From positions 1 to 58,186 of the forward strand of contig DATKWS010000091.1 of assembly GCA_035529435.1 (NCBI GenBank): 58,186 nucleotides of DNA. The letters run 5' to 3'. Source of the stretch: DATKWS01 sp035529435. Its GTDB lineage: Bacteria; Krumholzibacteriota; Krumholzibacteriia; Krumholzibacteriales; Krumholzibacteriaceae. A model generated the notes under the pieces. The model was given only the letters and a program-made list of their open reading frames with translations, did not search any database and was not told the origin of the DNA. Shown one piece after another: positions 32,843 to 41,655 of this stretch. Each line of letters begins with the position of its first letter. Within the stretch, counting starts at the first letter, position 1. Made by a program: the position numbers and the translations under genes.

Positions 32843-33700
32843 ATGGATACGAGGAATCAACAGTGGCACACACCGCCCTCGCGCATTACGCTCGGCGCGG
32901 ACGAGGTGCACATCTGGCGTGCCTCGCTCGATGTGAGCGTCGATTTACTTTCCCGCCTGCATTCCTCCCTCTCCGATGACGAATGGGCGCGGGTTGACCG
33001 GTTCCATTTCGAGAAGGATCGCGTACAGTTCACCGCCGCGCACGGAATCCTGCGTGATATCGTGGGGCGCTACCTCGATGTCGCTCCCGCGGAGTTGCGT
33101 TTCGGCGTCGGACCGCACGGGAAACCGGCGCTTCAAGGGACGGCCGCGGGAGAACGGGTCGAGTTCAACATGTCACATTCGCGCTGGATGGCCCTGTTCG
33201 CCGTGGCATCCCACCGGGCGGTCGGCGTCGATATCGAGTATATCCGCGGGGATGTCGCGTACGAGAAGATCGCCGGGCGGTTCTTCCACGATACCGAGGA
33301 GGCGTATCTGCGGAGGCTTACCGAACAGGAACGGCGCGGGGCCTTTTTCGTGCACTGGACGTACAAGGAAGCGTACATAAAGGGGCGGGGGAGGGGACTC
33401 TCGATCCCGACGAGAAGCTTCATCGTGCGGGTCATGGACGATGGGCGGGCGACGGTCGATCATGCCGGGGCACCTGAAGCCGACGGCGGCACGCCGGCGG
33501 GGCCTGCACCAGCCTGGCGTACGGAAGCGGATGTACGTGCCGTGGATACCACGGCAGGGCCTGTACCGCCCGGGCATGCCGGGCGGGAAACCGGTCAGCC
33601 AAAGCACTGGTGCCTCTTCGCGCTCGATCCCGCACCGGGGTATGCGGGCGCTGTGGCGATCGAAGGGGATGCAGCACGGCTCGTTCTGTGGGACTGGTGA
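32843..33700 (+). CDS. 4'-phosphopantetheinyl transferase, Sfp-type
   Basis: This 285-residue enzyme transfers phosphopantetheine from CoA to carrier proteins. FNMSHS (108-113), GVDIE with Mg ligands Asp130 and Glu132, and WTYKEAYIKGRG with Trp172, Lys175 and Glu176 are the Sfp-type signature. A variable C-terminal stretch (about 205-260) is rich in Ala, Gly and Pro. Start: GGAG four bases before the ATG at 32843; longer starts would translate the tandem repeats. No polyketide or peptide synthetase is in the window, so its target is unknown. Confidence 0.93.
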   Translation: MDTRNQQWHTPPSRITLGADEVHIWRASLDVSVDLLSRLHSSLSDDEWARVDRFHFEKDRVQFTAAHGILRDIVGRYLDVAPAELRFGVGPHGKPALQGTAAGERVEFNMSHSRWMALFAVASHRAVGVDIEYIRGDVAYEKIAGRFFHDTEEAYLRRLTEQERRGAFFVHWTYKEAYIKGRGRGLSIPTRSFIVRVMDDGRATVDHAGAPEADGGTPAGPAPAWRTEADVRAVDTTAGPVPPGHAGRETGQPKHWCLFALDPAPGYAGAVAIEGDAARLVLWDW

Positions 33701-33726
33701 TTCGTGCGTGTAATATACAGCACGTC

Positions 33727-33761
33727 CGTCGATAGATATGTTAATAAATATTCAATCGACG
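33727..33761. repeat. Inverted repeat in AT-rich gap
   Basis: CGTCGAT (33727-33733) and ATCGACG (33755-33761) flank 21 AT-rich bases in the 234-bp gap after the PPTase gene. No T run follows. It may be an operator or an RNA stem. The rest of the gap shows nothing I can name. Confidence 0.35.
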
Positions 33762-33934
33762 AATACAAATTACATGTACCGCAGCGAAGCGTATTCACGA
33801 TTGTAGCCATCGTGAGGCTTGCAATTTTATGGGATCTCCTCTATGCTGAATCAAATCATGAGCGGGTCTCTATGATCTCGTTATCGGGATTTTAAAAGAC
33901 GGGTATTGCACGATTTTCGCATCGGGAGGTTCGG

Positions 33935-34900
33935 ATGAGCGTCGAGGAACTGAAGATCGAGAAGCTCGATACGGAGGCATTCATCGCGGAACGGGTAAAG
34001 GAGATCCGGGCGGCGGTCGGAGACGGCACGGCCGTGAACGCCTTGAGCGGCGGTGTCGATTCGGCGGCGGTGACGATGCTGGGGCACCGTGCGCTGGGGG
34101 AGCGTCTCAAGACGTACTTCATCGAGAACGGCCTGATGCGGGAAGGGGAGCCGGAACGGATCGCGAGGCTCTTCCGTGAGCTCGGCGTACCGGTGGAAGT
34201 GATAGATGCGCGCGAGGAATTCTTCGGTGCACTCCGTGGGCTCGCCGATCCGGAGGAGAAACGCGAGGCGATAACGCAGACGTTTTACAAGGATGTTTTC
34301 GGCAGGCTGGTCGGGGAGAGCGGCGCCCGGTTCCTCCTTCAGGGAACCAATTACACCGATGTCGAGGAAACGGTGGCGGGCGTCAAACGCCAGCATAACA
34401 TCCTCGAGCAGCTCGGCATCGATACGAAGAAGGAGTTCGGGTACCGAGTGCTCGAACCGGTGATCAGGCTCAGAAAGACCGGTGTGCGGAAGGTTGCGGC
34501 GGCGCTCGGTCTTCCCGAGGAGATTCACGGCAGGCCGCCGTTCCCGGGACCGGCACTCGCCGCGCGGGTGATCGGCGAGGTGACCCCCGAGCGGATCGAG
34601 ACGGTGCGGGCGGCGACCGCCATCGTCGAGAACGAGCTGAAAATGTCGGGGGCGTTCCAGTACCTCGCAATTCTTCACCAGGACATGGTAACCGGTGTGC
34701 GGGAGGGGAAGCGTGATTTCGGGTTCCAGATAGAGGTGCGGTGCTGGGAGAGCACCGATGCGGTTACGGGAACGCCGACGAGGCTGCCCTTCGAGACGCT
34801 CGAGACGATCGCGGGTCGTATCACGGCCGAGGTTCCCGGCGTGGTGAGCGTCACGTACAACATTACCGGCAAACCGCCCTCGACGATCGAGGCGGTATAG
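33935..34900 (+). CDS. Stand-alone GMP-synthase-like ATP pyrophosphatase
   Basis: This 321-residue protein corresponds to the C-terminal two-thirds of GuaA: PP-loop SGGVDS (38-43), FIENGLMREGE, QGTNYTDVEE, LGLPEEIHGRPPFPGP, then the dimerisation domain ending in KPPSTIEAV. There is no glutamine amidotransferase domain and no such gene adjacent. It could be the synthetase subunit of a two-part, archaeal-type GMP synthase, or a divergent paralogue with another substrate. The final IEWE of GuaA is replaced by IEAV, and the KSHHNV block reads KRQHNI. GGGAGG precedes the ATG. Confidence 0.85.
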   Translation: MSVEELKIEKLDTEAFIAERVKEIRAAVGDGTAVNALSGGVDSAAVTMLGHRALGERLKTYFIENGLMREGEPERIARLFRELGVPVEVIDAREEFFGALRGLADPEEKREAITQTFYKDVFGRLVGESGARFLLQGTNYTDVEETVAGVKRQHNILEQLGIDTKKEFGYRVLEPVIRLRKTGVRKVAAALGLPEEIHGRPPFPGPALAARVIGEVTPERIETVRAATAIVENELKMSGAFQYLAILHQDMVTGVREGKRDFGFQIEVRCWESTDAVTGTPTRLPFETLETIAGRITAEVPGVVSVTYNITGKPPSTIEAV

Positions 34901-35017
34901 CGAGGCGCTTCCGCCCGGCAGGGTGGATCACCGCCGGACGGTACGCGGCGGGGAGATTGCCACGCAGCGGGTCGCCGCTGTTATATCGAGACGGAGCAGC
35001 GTTGCGGTAACGGCAGT

Positions 35018-36391
35018 ATGAGCGATCTACGTCACACTGAGTCGAATGCCGTTCGATGGATATTGAAGCCGCACGGTGTCGTTGCGGTGAGCGCGATCTT
35101 CGTCGCCGCCGTTCTTTTCCTGAACCTGACCGTACGTCTGATTTACAAGCACGTCGTCCGTTTCGATTGGCCCGTCTTCTGGCCGCTCGGGATGTTTCTG
35201 CCCAGGCGACCGGCGCCGTATCAGGTTGCGCTGGCGATTATTCTTTTACTCCTCTTCTACATCGTCATCCGTCTTTTACAGCGAACCGCCTACAATCTGC
35301 GCTCTGTGATCGGCACGGCCGTTGTCCTCCTACTCGCCACCAATCTGTTACAGGGATGGGAGGGTGGATTCGTCACCCCGATAGCGGGAGGGGGAGCGCG
35401 TGGCATCCAGTGTTACCATGACGCGATCAATGTAGAGAGTGCGCTGGAGTTCGTGCGCCATTTCGAGGAGAAACAGCAGGATCTGCTCACCCATTCGCGG
35501 ACGCACCCGCCGGGCGCCGTTCTCTCGATCTATTTCCTGCACCGGATTACCGGAACACCGGCCGCGACCGCGCTGGTGATCGCGTGTCTCTCGGCCGTCC
35601 TCTCGATGCTGTTTCTCCATGGGATCCTCGCGGCCGAACTCGGCGAGGGAACCGGCTCGCGGTATACCACCCTGCTGTACATGCTGGTTCCGGCCATCCA
35701 GATATATTTCGCTGCATGCATCGATGCCCTGATAAGCGGATTTCTCCTCGGTGCGCTCTATTGTATCATGCACCGGCGGGCCTCCATCGGGATCATCGGC
35801 GCATTCGTCTGTATCTGTCTCGCATCATTTATGACGTTCGGATTTCTGTTCATTCTTCCCGTGATCGTCATCACGGAACTGATCAGGACGCGGCGCTTCG
35901 TGCGGTCCGCGATAACGATTGCCCTGCTCGCCGTGTTCTACGGGATCGTGGATCGAACCGTCGGTTTCAACTACCTTGCCTCTTTCGCGACGGCCGCCAG
36001 CCTGGAGAATCCGAACGGATTCATGCTCTTCGCCGATCCCGCTTCCTATATCTTCACGCGCCTCGAGAGCGCCTTCGAAATAATCGTTTTCTTCGGACCG
36101 TTCCTCATTCTCATCGCCGTCAGGGGATTCCGGAGCATGAGAGGAACCGGATCGCCGCTCCTCGTTATAACTGCGGTTGCCCTGGTGACCATTGCGGCGA
36201 TGTTTCTCACCGGGGCCTTTCGCACGGGGGAAACGGCGCGGTGCTGCCTGTTCGTGTATCCCTACCTGCTGTTTCCGGTCGCCTGGTTTATGGGCCGGTG
36301 CACTCTGACGCAGCGCGAGGAGACGGTACTCATCCTTGTCGTGTACGCGCAGTCGGTCTTCATGCAGCTGTTCGGCAATTATTTCTGGTAG
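35018..36391 (+). CDS. Polytopic membrane protein, GT-C glycosyltransferase-like
   Basis: This 457-residue protein has about ten TM helices. A periplasmic loop with SRTHPPGAVLSIYFLHRITG resembles the HPPG region after the first loop of ArnT/PMT-like (GT39/GT-C) lipid-linked sugar transferases, but the usual acidic D-E pair in the first loop is not clear. The function is therefore uncertain. It stands alone, with about 120 bp before it and 215 bp after. Confidence 0.6.
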   Translation: MSDLRHTESNAVRWILKPHGVVAVSAIFVAAVLFLNLTVRLIYKHVVRFDWPVFWPLGMFLPRRPAPYQVALAIILLLLFYIVIRLLQRTAYNLRSVIGTAVVLLLATNLLQGWEGGFVTPIAGGGARGIQCYHDAINVESALEFVRHFEEKQQDLLTHSRTHPPGAVLSIYFLHRITGTPAATALVIACLSAVLSMLFLHGILAAELGEGTGSRYTTLLYMLVPAIQIYFAACIDALISGFLLGALYCIMHRRASIGIIGAFVCICLASFMTFGFLFILPVIVITELIRTRRFVRSAITIALLAVFYGIVDRTVGFNYLASFATAASLENPNGFMLFADPASYIFTRLESAFEIIVFFGPFLILIAVRGFRSMRGTGSPLLVITAVALVTIAAMFLTGAFRTGETARCCLFVYPYLLFPVAWFMGRCTLTQREETVLILVVYAQSVFMQLFGNYFW

Positions 36392-36453
36392 GCATTTACC
36401 CCGGCATTCGACGTTTCGACTTTGCGCGCACGTTTACAACGTAATAAGATGTA

Positions 36454-36481
36454 TTGACGAAAAAGATTATAACTCTAAACT
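36454..36481 (+). promoter_or_regulatory. Sigma-70-type promoter of the nitroreductase gene
   Basis: TTGACG (36454-36459), a 16-bp spacer and TAAACT (36476-36481) lie in an AT-rich stretch about 125 bp before the ATG. Confidence 0.5.
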
Positions 36482-36606
36482 ATTGATTAGTGCGGTTGCA
36501 TCCGGAAGGGGGAATATGCCGCCCGGCATTGACCCTCCCCGCGGTCAACCGGGCGCGGTGTGTCTGTGTGCTCACCGGCGCGTGCGCATATATACAGGAG
36601 AGCAGG

Positions 36607-37209
36607 ATGATGCTGAGAGACCTGATTCTGAAAAACCGCAGCTACCGGCGGTTCGACGGGGCGACCCGCCTTGATACGGAGGCGCTGCGCGAGCTCGTCG
36701 ATCTCGCCCGTCTCTCCCCCTCGGGGGGGAATCTGCAACCGCTGAAATACATACTCGTGAATGATGCGCACGGCTGCGCACTGGTGTTCCCACACCTCGC
36801 CTGGGCCGCGTACATCAAAAACTGGCCCGGCCCCGGGGAGGGGGAGCGGCCCACTGCGTACATCGTGATCCTCCTGGACACCGGTATCAAGGAGAATGCG
36901 GGATGCGATCACGGGATCGCCGCCCAGAGCATCCTGCTCGGGGCGGTGGAGCGGGGTTTCGGCGGGTGTATCGTCGGATCGGTGCACCGGGAGGCGTTGC
37001 GTGAGTCCCTGCGCGTTCCGGAGCGATACGACATCAAGCTCGTCATCGCGCTCGGCATGCCGATCGAGCGGGTGGAGCTCGAAACGGCTGAACCGGGCGG
37101 GGACATCAAGTACTGGCGGGACGGCGATGGTACGCACCACGTACCGAAACGGCCGCTGGACGAGATTATACTACTCCTGGAGGGGCGATGCGATGCCGGT
37201 AAGGAGTGA
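36607..37209 (+). CDS. Nitroreductase-family flavoprotein
   Basis: This 200-residue FMN-dependent oxidoreductase has the N-terminal KNRSYRRFDG with the FMN-phosphate arginines, LARLSPSGGNLQPLKY, and the C-terminal ALGMPIERVE block. The substrate is unknown; relatives reduce nitroaromatics, quinones or act in dehalogenation. GGAG lies six bases before the ATG at 36607 (a second ATG is three bases on). It overlaps the dimethylargininase-like gene by 17 bp. Confidence 0.88.
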   Translation: MMLRDLILKNRSYRRFDGATRLDTEALRELVDLARLSPSGGNLQPLKYILVNDAHGCALVFPHLAWAAYIKNWPGPGEGERPTAYIVILLDTGIKENAGCDHGIAAQSILLGAVERGFGGCIVGSVHREALRESLRVPERYDIKLVIALGMPIERVELETAEPGGDIKYWRDGDGTHHVPKRPLDEIILLLEGRCDAGKE

Positions 37210-38014
37210 AGGAGACCGGCTTGTCCGGGCCGTGATCTGCACGCCGGGGGACGAGTATCTCGGTGTCACCGACACCGCGGCCCACCATATCGGGACCGTT
37301 GCCGACCGGGACGAGACATTGCGCCAGTACGGGGCTCTCAAGGCGGCACTCGAGACATTCGGGTGCGAAGTGATTGATCTCCACGAGCTTTCCGGCCACC
37401 CCAACTCCGTTTTCACGCGTGATACCGCCGTCTGCTCACACTCCGGTTTCGTCCAGGTACGGATGGGACTCGCCACGCGGCGGGGGGAGGAGGAATGGAT
37501 GGCCGCCTGCCTCGCCTCGCACGGGGTACGGTGCTCCGGCGGGATCGCGGCGCCCGGAACGGTCGAGGGGGGTGATGTGATCCTCGCGGGCGATGTCGCA
37601 TTTATCGGTCGTTCGGGGCGCACCAACGAGGAGGGGATCCGGCAGATGGCGGAAATCCTGCGCGGCGAGGGCCGCGAGGTACGCGTGGCCGCGGTGCCCG
37701 TGCCTTTTCTCCACATCGGCGGGGCGATGAGTCTCGTCGCACCCCGCCGCGTGCTCGCCTGCCGGGGTGTATTTCCGGAAGGATTCTTTCGCGGGTTCGA
37801 CACGCTCGAAATCGAGTGCGGGCACTATACGAGCGGCAACGTGATATGCCTCGGTGACGGTGAGATCATCGCCGATGCGGTCAACAGCGGGGCTATTGCG
37901 GCCCTCGAATCGTACAAGCTCACCGTGCACCATCTCGATCTCGGCGAATTCTCCAAGGGGCTGGGCGGTCCCACCTGCCTGATACTTCCCGCCGAACGGG
38001 TACCGTCGCGCTGA
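37193..38014 (+). CDS. Dimethylarginine dimethylaminohydrolase/arginine deiminase-family protein
   Basis: This 273-residue protein of the guanidine-modifying enzyme superfamily has the substrate Asp in FTRDTAV (77), Glu125 in EGGDV, GRSGRTNEEG (139-148), His174 in FLHIGG and the nucleophile Cys262 in GGPTCLIL. Length and layout fit DDAH, which hydrolyses methylarginines to citrulline, better than the longer ArcA. GGAGGG precedes the ATG at 37193, inside the nitroreductase 3' end. No other arginine genes are nearby. Confidence 0.88.
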   Translation: MPVRSEGDRLVRAVICTPGDEYLGVTDTAAHHIGTVADRDETLRQYGALKAALETFGCEVIDLHELSGHPNSVFTRDTAVCSHSGFVQVRMGLATRRGEEEWMAACLASHGVRCSGGIAAPGTVEGGDVILAGDVAFIGRSGRTNEEGIRQMAEILRGEGREVRVAAVPVPFLHIGGAMSLVAPRRVLACRGVFPEGFFRGFDTLEIECGHYTSGNVICLGDGEIIADAVNSGAIAALESYKLTVHHLDLGEFSKGLGGPTCLILPAERVPSR

Positions 38015-38047
38015 TGCCGGCCCGGATCGAAAATCGTACAAAATATG

Positions 38048-38076
38048 TTGTCAGGGCTCGCCGCTTCCTGTAAGAT
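38048..38076 (+). promoter_or_regulatory. Sigma-70-type promoter of the peptidase gene
   Basis: TTGTCA (38048-38053), a 17-bp spacer and TAAGAT (38071-38076) lie 45 bp before the ATG. Confidence 0.55.
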
Positions 38077-38121
38077 ATTGCCCTGCTTTTACAGTTTTTT
38101 CTAACGGCGGTACGGTGGGTT

Positions 38122-39729
38122 ATGGAGTTCAAGGAATTCGTCGATCGGCATATCAGGGCGTTCCAACCTCTCGAGCGTGAGAGTTCGCTCGCGTACTGGG
38201 AGGCATCACGCTCAGGCGCGGATAAGGACTTCAAGCGGTACTCCGATCTCAAGCTTAAGATTGAACAACTCTACGCGGATCCCGAGGACTTCGAATACGT
38301 GCGGCAAGTCAGGAATTCGATTGAAACCGGGAACGCGGCGCATGTGCGTATGGCGGATCTTCTCTATCTCCGCTATCTCGGCAACCAGATCGATCCGGTT
38401 CTCCTCGCACGCATCGTCGAGCTCGGCACGCAGGTGGAGGGACGGTTCGGCACGTTCCGTGCCGAGCACGACGGGGAACAGATCACGACCAACGCGGTAT
38501 ACCGCCTTCTCCGCGAGGAAGGGGACTGCGCGAAACGGCGCGCGGTATGGGAAGCACAGAAATTGGTTGGGCGGCTCGTCGCCGACGATCTGCTGGAACT
38601 CGTCGGCCTTCGCAACGAGGCGGCGCGTGGGATCGGATTCGACAACTACTACGCTATGTCCCTCGCGCACACCGAACAGAGCGAGGCGGAGATCGAGGCC
38701 GTATTCGCCGAGCTCGAAGAGCTGACGGGGGAGCCGTATCTCGAGATGAAACAAGAGATGGACTCACAGCTCGCCCGGCGGTACGGGATCGAACCGGCCG
38801 ATATGCAACCGTGGCACTACCATGATCCGTACTTCCAGGAGGTGCCGAAGACATCCGGGATCGACTTCGATCGCTTCTACGAGGGAAAGGATATCATCGA
38901 GCTGGCATCTCTCTTCTACGCGAGCATCGGCATGCCCCTCGATGACGTGCTCGAACGGAGCGATCTCTACGAACGCGAGGGGAAAAATCCGCACGCGTTC
39001 TGCACCGATATCGACCGGTGCGGGGACATTCGTATCCTCGCGAACGTCAAGGACGACAATTACTGGATGGAGACGATCCTGCACGAGATGGGCCATGCGG
39101 CCTACGACAAGTATATCGATCGTTCCCTTCCCTACCTTCTCAGGAAGTATCCACACCTGTGCACGACCGAGGCATCGGCCATGTACTTCGGGCGCCTCGC
39201 CCAGGATCCCATCTGGCTGCGTGAGGCGCTCGGGCTTCCCGATAGGGAGGTGGATCGGATCACCCCGGTGATCCAGGAAGCGCTGCGGTGCAAGCAGCTG
39301 ATATTCACCCGTTGGTGCCAGACGATGTTCCACTTCGAGCGCGCACTCTATGCCGATCCCGGGCAGGATCTCAATACACTGTGGTGGGATATCGTGGAGC
39401 GGTACCAGGGCGTGAAGCGCCCCGACGGGAGGAACGAACCCGATTGGGCCACAAAGATACATATCGTGTCGAGTCCCGTCTATTACCATAATTACATGCT
39501 CGGGGAATTGATCGCTTCCCAGTTTTATGATTATATACGACATACCATACTCACCCACTCCACCGGTGGGGGCGGCATCTACGGAAACCGCGCTGTCGGT
39601 TCGTATTTCATCGACGTTGTCTACAAGCCGGGGGATACGGTCCCCTGGACGGAGCACGTCGAGCTCGTCACGGGCGAACCCCTCACGGCACGCCATTTCG
39701 TCGAACAGTTCGTAAAGGAGCGAGATTGA
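38122..39729 (+). CDS. Zinc metallopeptidase, M2/M3 type
   Basis: This 535-residue gluzincin has HEMGH (His321, Glu322, His325) and a third ligand Glu350 in TTEASAM, 25 residues on. The all-helical character and the HIVSSPVYYHNYMLGEL segment near the C-terminus resemble angiotensin-converting-enzyme-like M2 and oligoendopeptidase M3 enzymes. No signal peptide is seen, so it is probably a cytoplasmic oligopeptidase. Its stop overlaps the TTG of the transporter gene, so a two-gene operon is likely. The choice between M2 and M3 is not certain. Confidence 0.85.
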   Translation: MEFKEFVDRHIRAFQPLERESSLAYWEASRSGADKDFKRYSDLKLKIEQLYADPEDFEYVRQVRNSIETGNAAHVRMADLLYLRYLGNQIDPVLLARIVELGTQVEGRFGTFRAEHDGEQITTNAVYRLLREEGDCAKRRAVWEAQKLVGRLVADDLLELVGLRNEAARGIGFDNYYAMSLAHTEQSEAEIEAVFAELEELTGEPYLEMKQEMDSQLARRYGIEPADMQPWHYHDPYFQEVPKTSGIDFDRFYEGKDIIELASLFYASIGMPLDDVLERSDLYEREGKNPHAFCTDIDRCGDIRILANVKDDNYWMETILHEMGHAAYDKYIDRSLPYLLRKYPHLCTTEASAMYFGRLAQDPIWLREALGLPDREVDRITPVIQEALRCKQLIFTRWCQTMFHFERALYADPGQDLNTLWWDIVERYQGVKRPDGRNEPDWATKIHIVSSPVYYHNYMLGELIASQFYDYIRHTILTHSTGGGGIYGNRAVGSYFIDVVYKPGDTVPWTEHVELVTGEPLTARHFVEQFVKERD

Positions 39730-40571
39730 TCTGGCTTCTTCCCGCCGCCTGCTGCTCCATCCTGGTCGCGCTTATTCTCAAGATAAACGAGGTGCGGGGC
39801 GGGAGCCGCATCCTGCTCGCCGGGGCGAACTACATCGTCGCATCGCTCCTGTCACTGGCGCTCCTCGGCGGGCGGATCCCGCGGCCCGATGCGGTCACCG
39901 TCACGATCGGCTCGGTGATGGGGATCGATTTCGTGCTCGGATTCCTGTTGCTGATGGCGGGGATTGCCCGGGGACCGCTCACCATACCGGTCACGGTGAT
40001 GCGTCTGTCGGTGGCCGTCCCGATCGCCGCCTCGATCGTGATCTGGGGCGAGCACCCCCACGGCGTGCAGTGGACCGGGATCGTGCTCGGGATGATCGCG
40101 ATCGTGCTCTTCGGATGGGGACTATCACGGCCCGGTGCCTCGTCGCACCGCGGAGGGAGCTACTGGTTCTTCATCGTGTCGCTCTTTCTCGTGATGGGGG
40201 TGGCGGACCTCCTGCTCAAGACGTTTCGTGAGCTCTCGCCCGGTACGGAACGTCTCCTGTTCACATGGATTCTTTTCACCGTCTCGGCGGTATTCACCTG
40301 GGTACTCGTGTGTGTGCGGCGGATTCCCTTCAGGCGGAGGACGTTTCTGCTGGGGCTTGCACTCGGCGTACCGAACCTCTTCAGCACGATATTCATGCTG
40401 ATGGCGCTCCAGAGCGTCCCGGCATCGATCGCCTTTCCCTTCGTCAATCTCACCGTGATACTCGGATCGGCGCTGCTCGGGCTCCTCGCCTGGAAGGAGC
40501 GCATACGCGGGCTGGCGCTGGCGGGTCTCGCGATTGCCGCCGTCGCGCTGATCCTGCTGCCCATCACGTAA
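39726..40571 (+). CDS. DMT-superfamily (EamA-like) transporter
   Basis: This 281-residue protein has ten TM helices in two repeats, ending with the typical WKERIRGLALAGLAIAAVALILL. The drug/metabolite transporter superfamily exports or imports amino acids, nucleosides or sugars. The TTG start overlaps the peptidase stop (TTGA), so it may handle products of that peptidase (inference only). Confidence 0.82.
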   Translation: MIWLLPAACCSILVALILKINEVRGGSRILLAGANYIVASLLSLALLGGRIPRPDAVTVTIGSVMGIDFVLGFLLLMAGIARGPLTIPVTVMRLSVAVPIAASIVIWGEHPHGVQWTGIVLGMIAIVLFGWGLSRPGASSHRGGSYWFFIVSLFLVMGVADLLLKTFRELSPGTERLLFTWILFTVSAVFTWVLVCVRRIPFRRRTFLLGLALGVPNLFSTIFMLMALQSVPASIAFPFVNLTVILGSALLGLLAWKERIRGLALAGLAIAAVALILLPIT

Positions 40572-40662
40572 TGAACACGCGTGCTCGTAATTGTAGCGAT
40601 TGCGATGGTGCTGTTATAGCCTGCGATCGCAGCATTCGGGAAACAACATTCCCCCATTGCCG

Positions 40663-40691
40663 TTGACAGCTTTGATCTTAATGTTTAACAT
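40663..40691 (+). promoter_or_regulatory. Sigma-70-type promoter of purC
   Basis: TTGACA (40663-40668), a 17-bp spacer and TAACAT (40686-40691) give a transcript start near 40698, 44 bp before the ATG. Confidence 0.6.
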
Positions 40692-40741
40692 GGAATTCCT
40701 GGCAGTTATTGGATAATGAACCATCATGCGGAGTTAGAATC

Positions 40742-41638
40742 ATGCACACCGTCGAGGGAAAAACCAAAACGATCCGACCCGGGAATCGGGAGCACACCGT
40801 TCTGCTGGAGACCAAGGATGTCCTCACCGCGGGGGATGCGGCGAAGCGTGCCGAGATCGCGGGGATCAGCGAACACAAAACGACGCAGGCGGCCAATGTC
40901 TTCACCCTGCTGAACCGGCGCGGGCTCCCGACCGCCTTCATCGAGCGGGCCGCGCCGAACGCGCTTCTCTGTCACGGCTGTGCAATGCTGCCGCTCGAGC
41001 TGATCATCCGCCGCTTCGCGTGGGGGAGTTACCTGAAGCGGTACCCGGAATTCAGGCATGACGAAGGCACGCCCCACCGCTTCGATCGGCTCGTCACCGA
41101 GATCAATCACAAGTGGGCGGTCGTGGCGGCGCCCGCCGTGGAGGTCCCGTACCAGATTCCCGAGGAGGAAGCCCGGGAGCGTTTCCTGCGTGACGGCGTG
41201 TGGGAAAAGGGGATCTACACCGATCCGATCATCGAGTTCGAGGACGGCCGGTGGATGCTCTTCCCGCATACAGAGCCTATCGCCGGCGCCGAACCACTCA
41301 TGGAGATCGCACCGGTTGTTCACGATGATGAGCGGCGCGAGATCATCCAGGGACTGATGGTCCCGGCCTTCGAGATCCTGGAGCGGGCATGGTGCGGTAT
41401 CGACACGCGGCACGGCCCCGTGACGCTGGTCGATCTCAAGATCGAGGTGGGCCGCCGGCGCTCCGATAACAGACTCGTCATCGCCGATGTGATCGACAAC
41501 GACAGCTGGCGCATCTGGCCGGGGGGGAATCCCGCCTACCAGCTCGACAAGCAGGTCTTCCGGGACGACGATCCTCTCGGCACGGTCGCCGAGAACTACG
41601 CCCTCGTCGCCGGGCTGACGGAACAGTTTCTCGATTAA
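40742..41638 (+). CDS. purC: SAICAR synthase PurC
   Basis: This 298-residue enzyme joins aspartate to CAIR in purine synthesis. EGKTKTI near the N-terminus, NALLCHGCAMLPLELIIRR, KWAVVAAP and VIADVIDNDSWRIWPGG (the equivalent of the DEVxTPDSSRFW block) support the call, although the sequence is diverged from the short 240-residue bacterial form. GGAG lies eight bases before the ATG at 40742; the frame also contains an earlier start overlapping the promoter spacing. It is monocistronic in appearance. Confidence 0.88.
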   Translation: MHTVEGKTKTIRPGNREHTVLLETKDVLTAGDAAKRAEIAGISEHKTTQAANVFTLLNRRGLPTAFIERAAPNALLCHGCAMLPLELIIRRFAWGSYLKRYPEFRHDEGTPHRFDRLVTEINHKWAVVAAPAVEVPYQIPEEEARERFLRDGVWEKGIYTDPIIEFEDGRWMLFPHTEPIAGAEPLMEIAPVVHDDERREIIQGLMVPAFEILERAWCGIDTRHGPVTLVDLKIEVGRRRSDNRLVIADVIDNDSWRIWPGGNPAYQLDKQVFRDDDPLGTVAENYALVAGLTEQFLD

Positions 41639-41655
41639 TTTTTCCCTGGGTTGCC

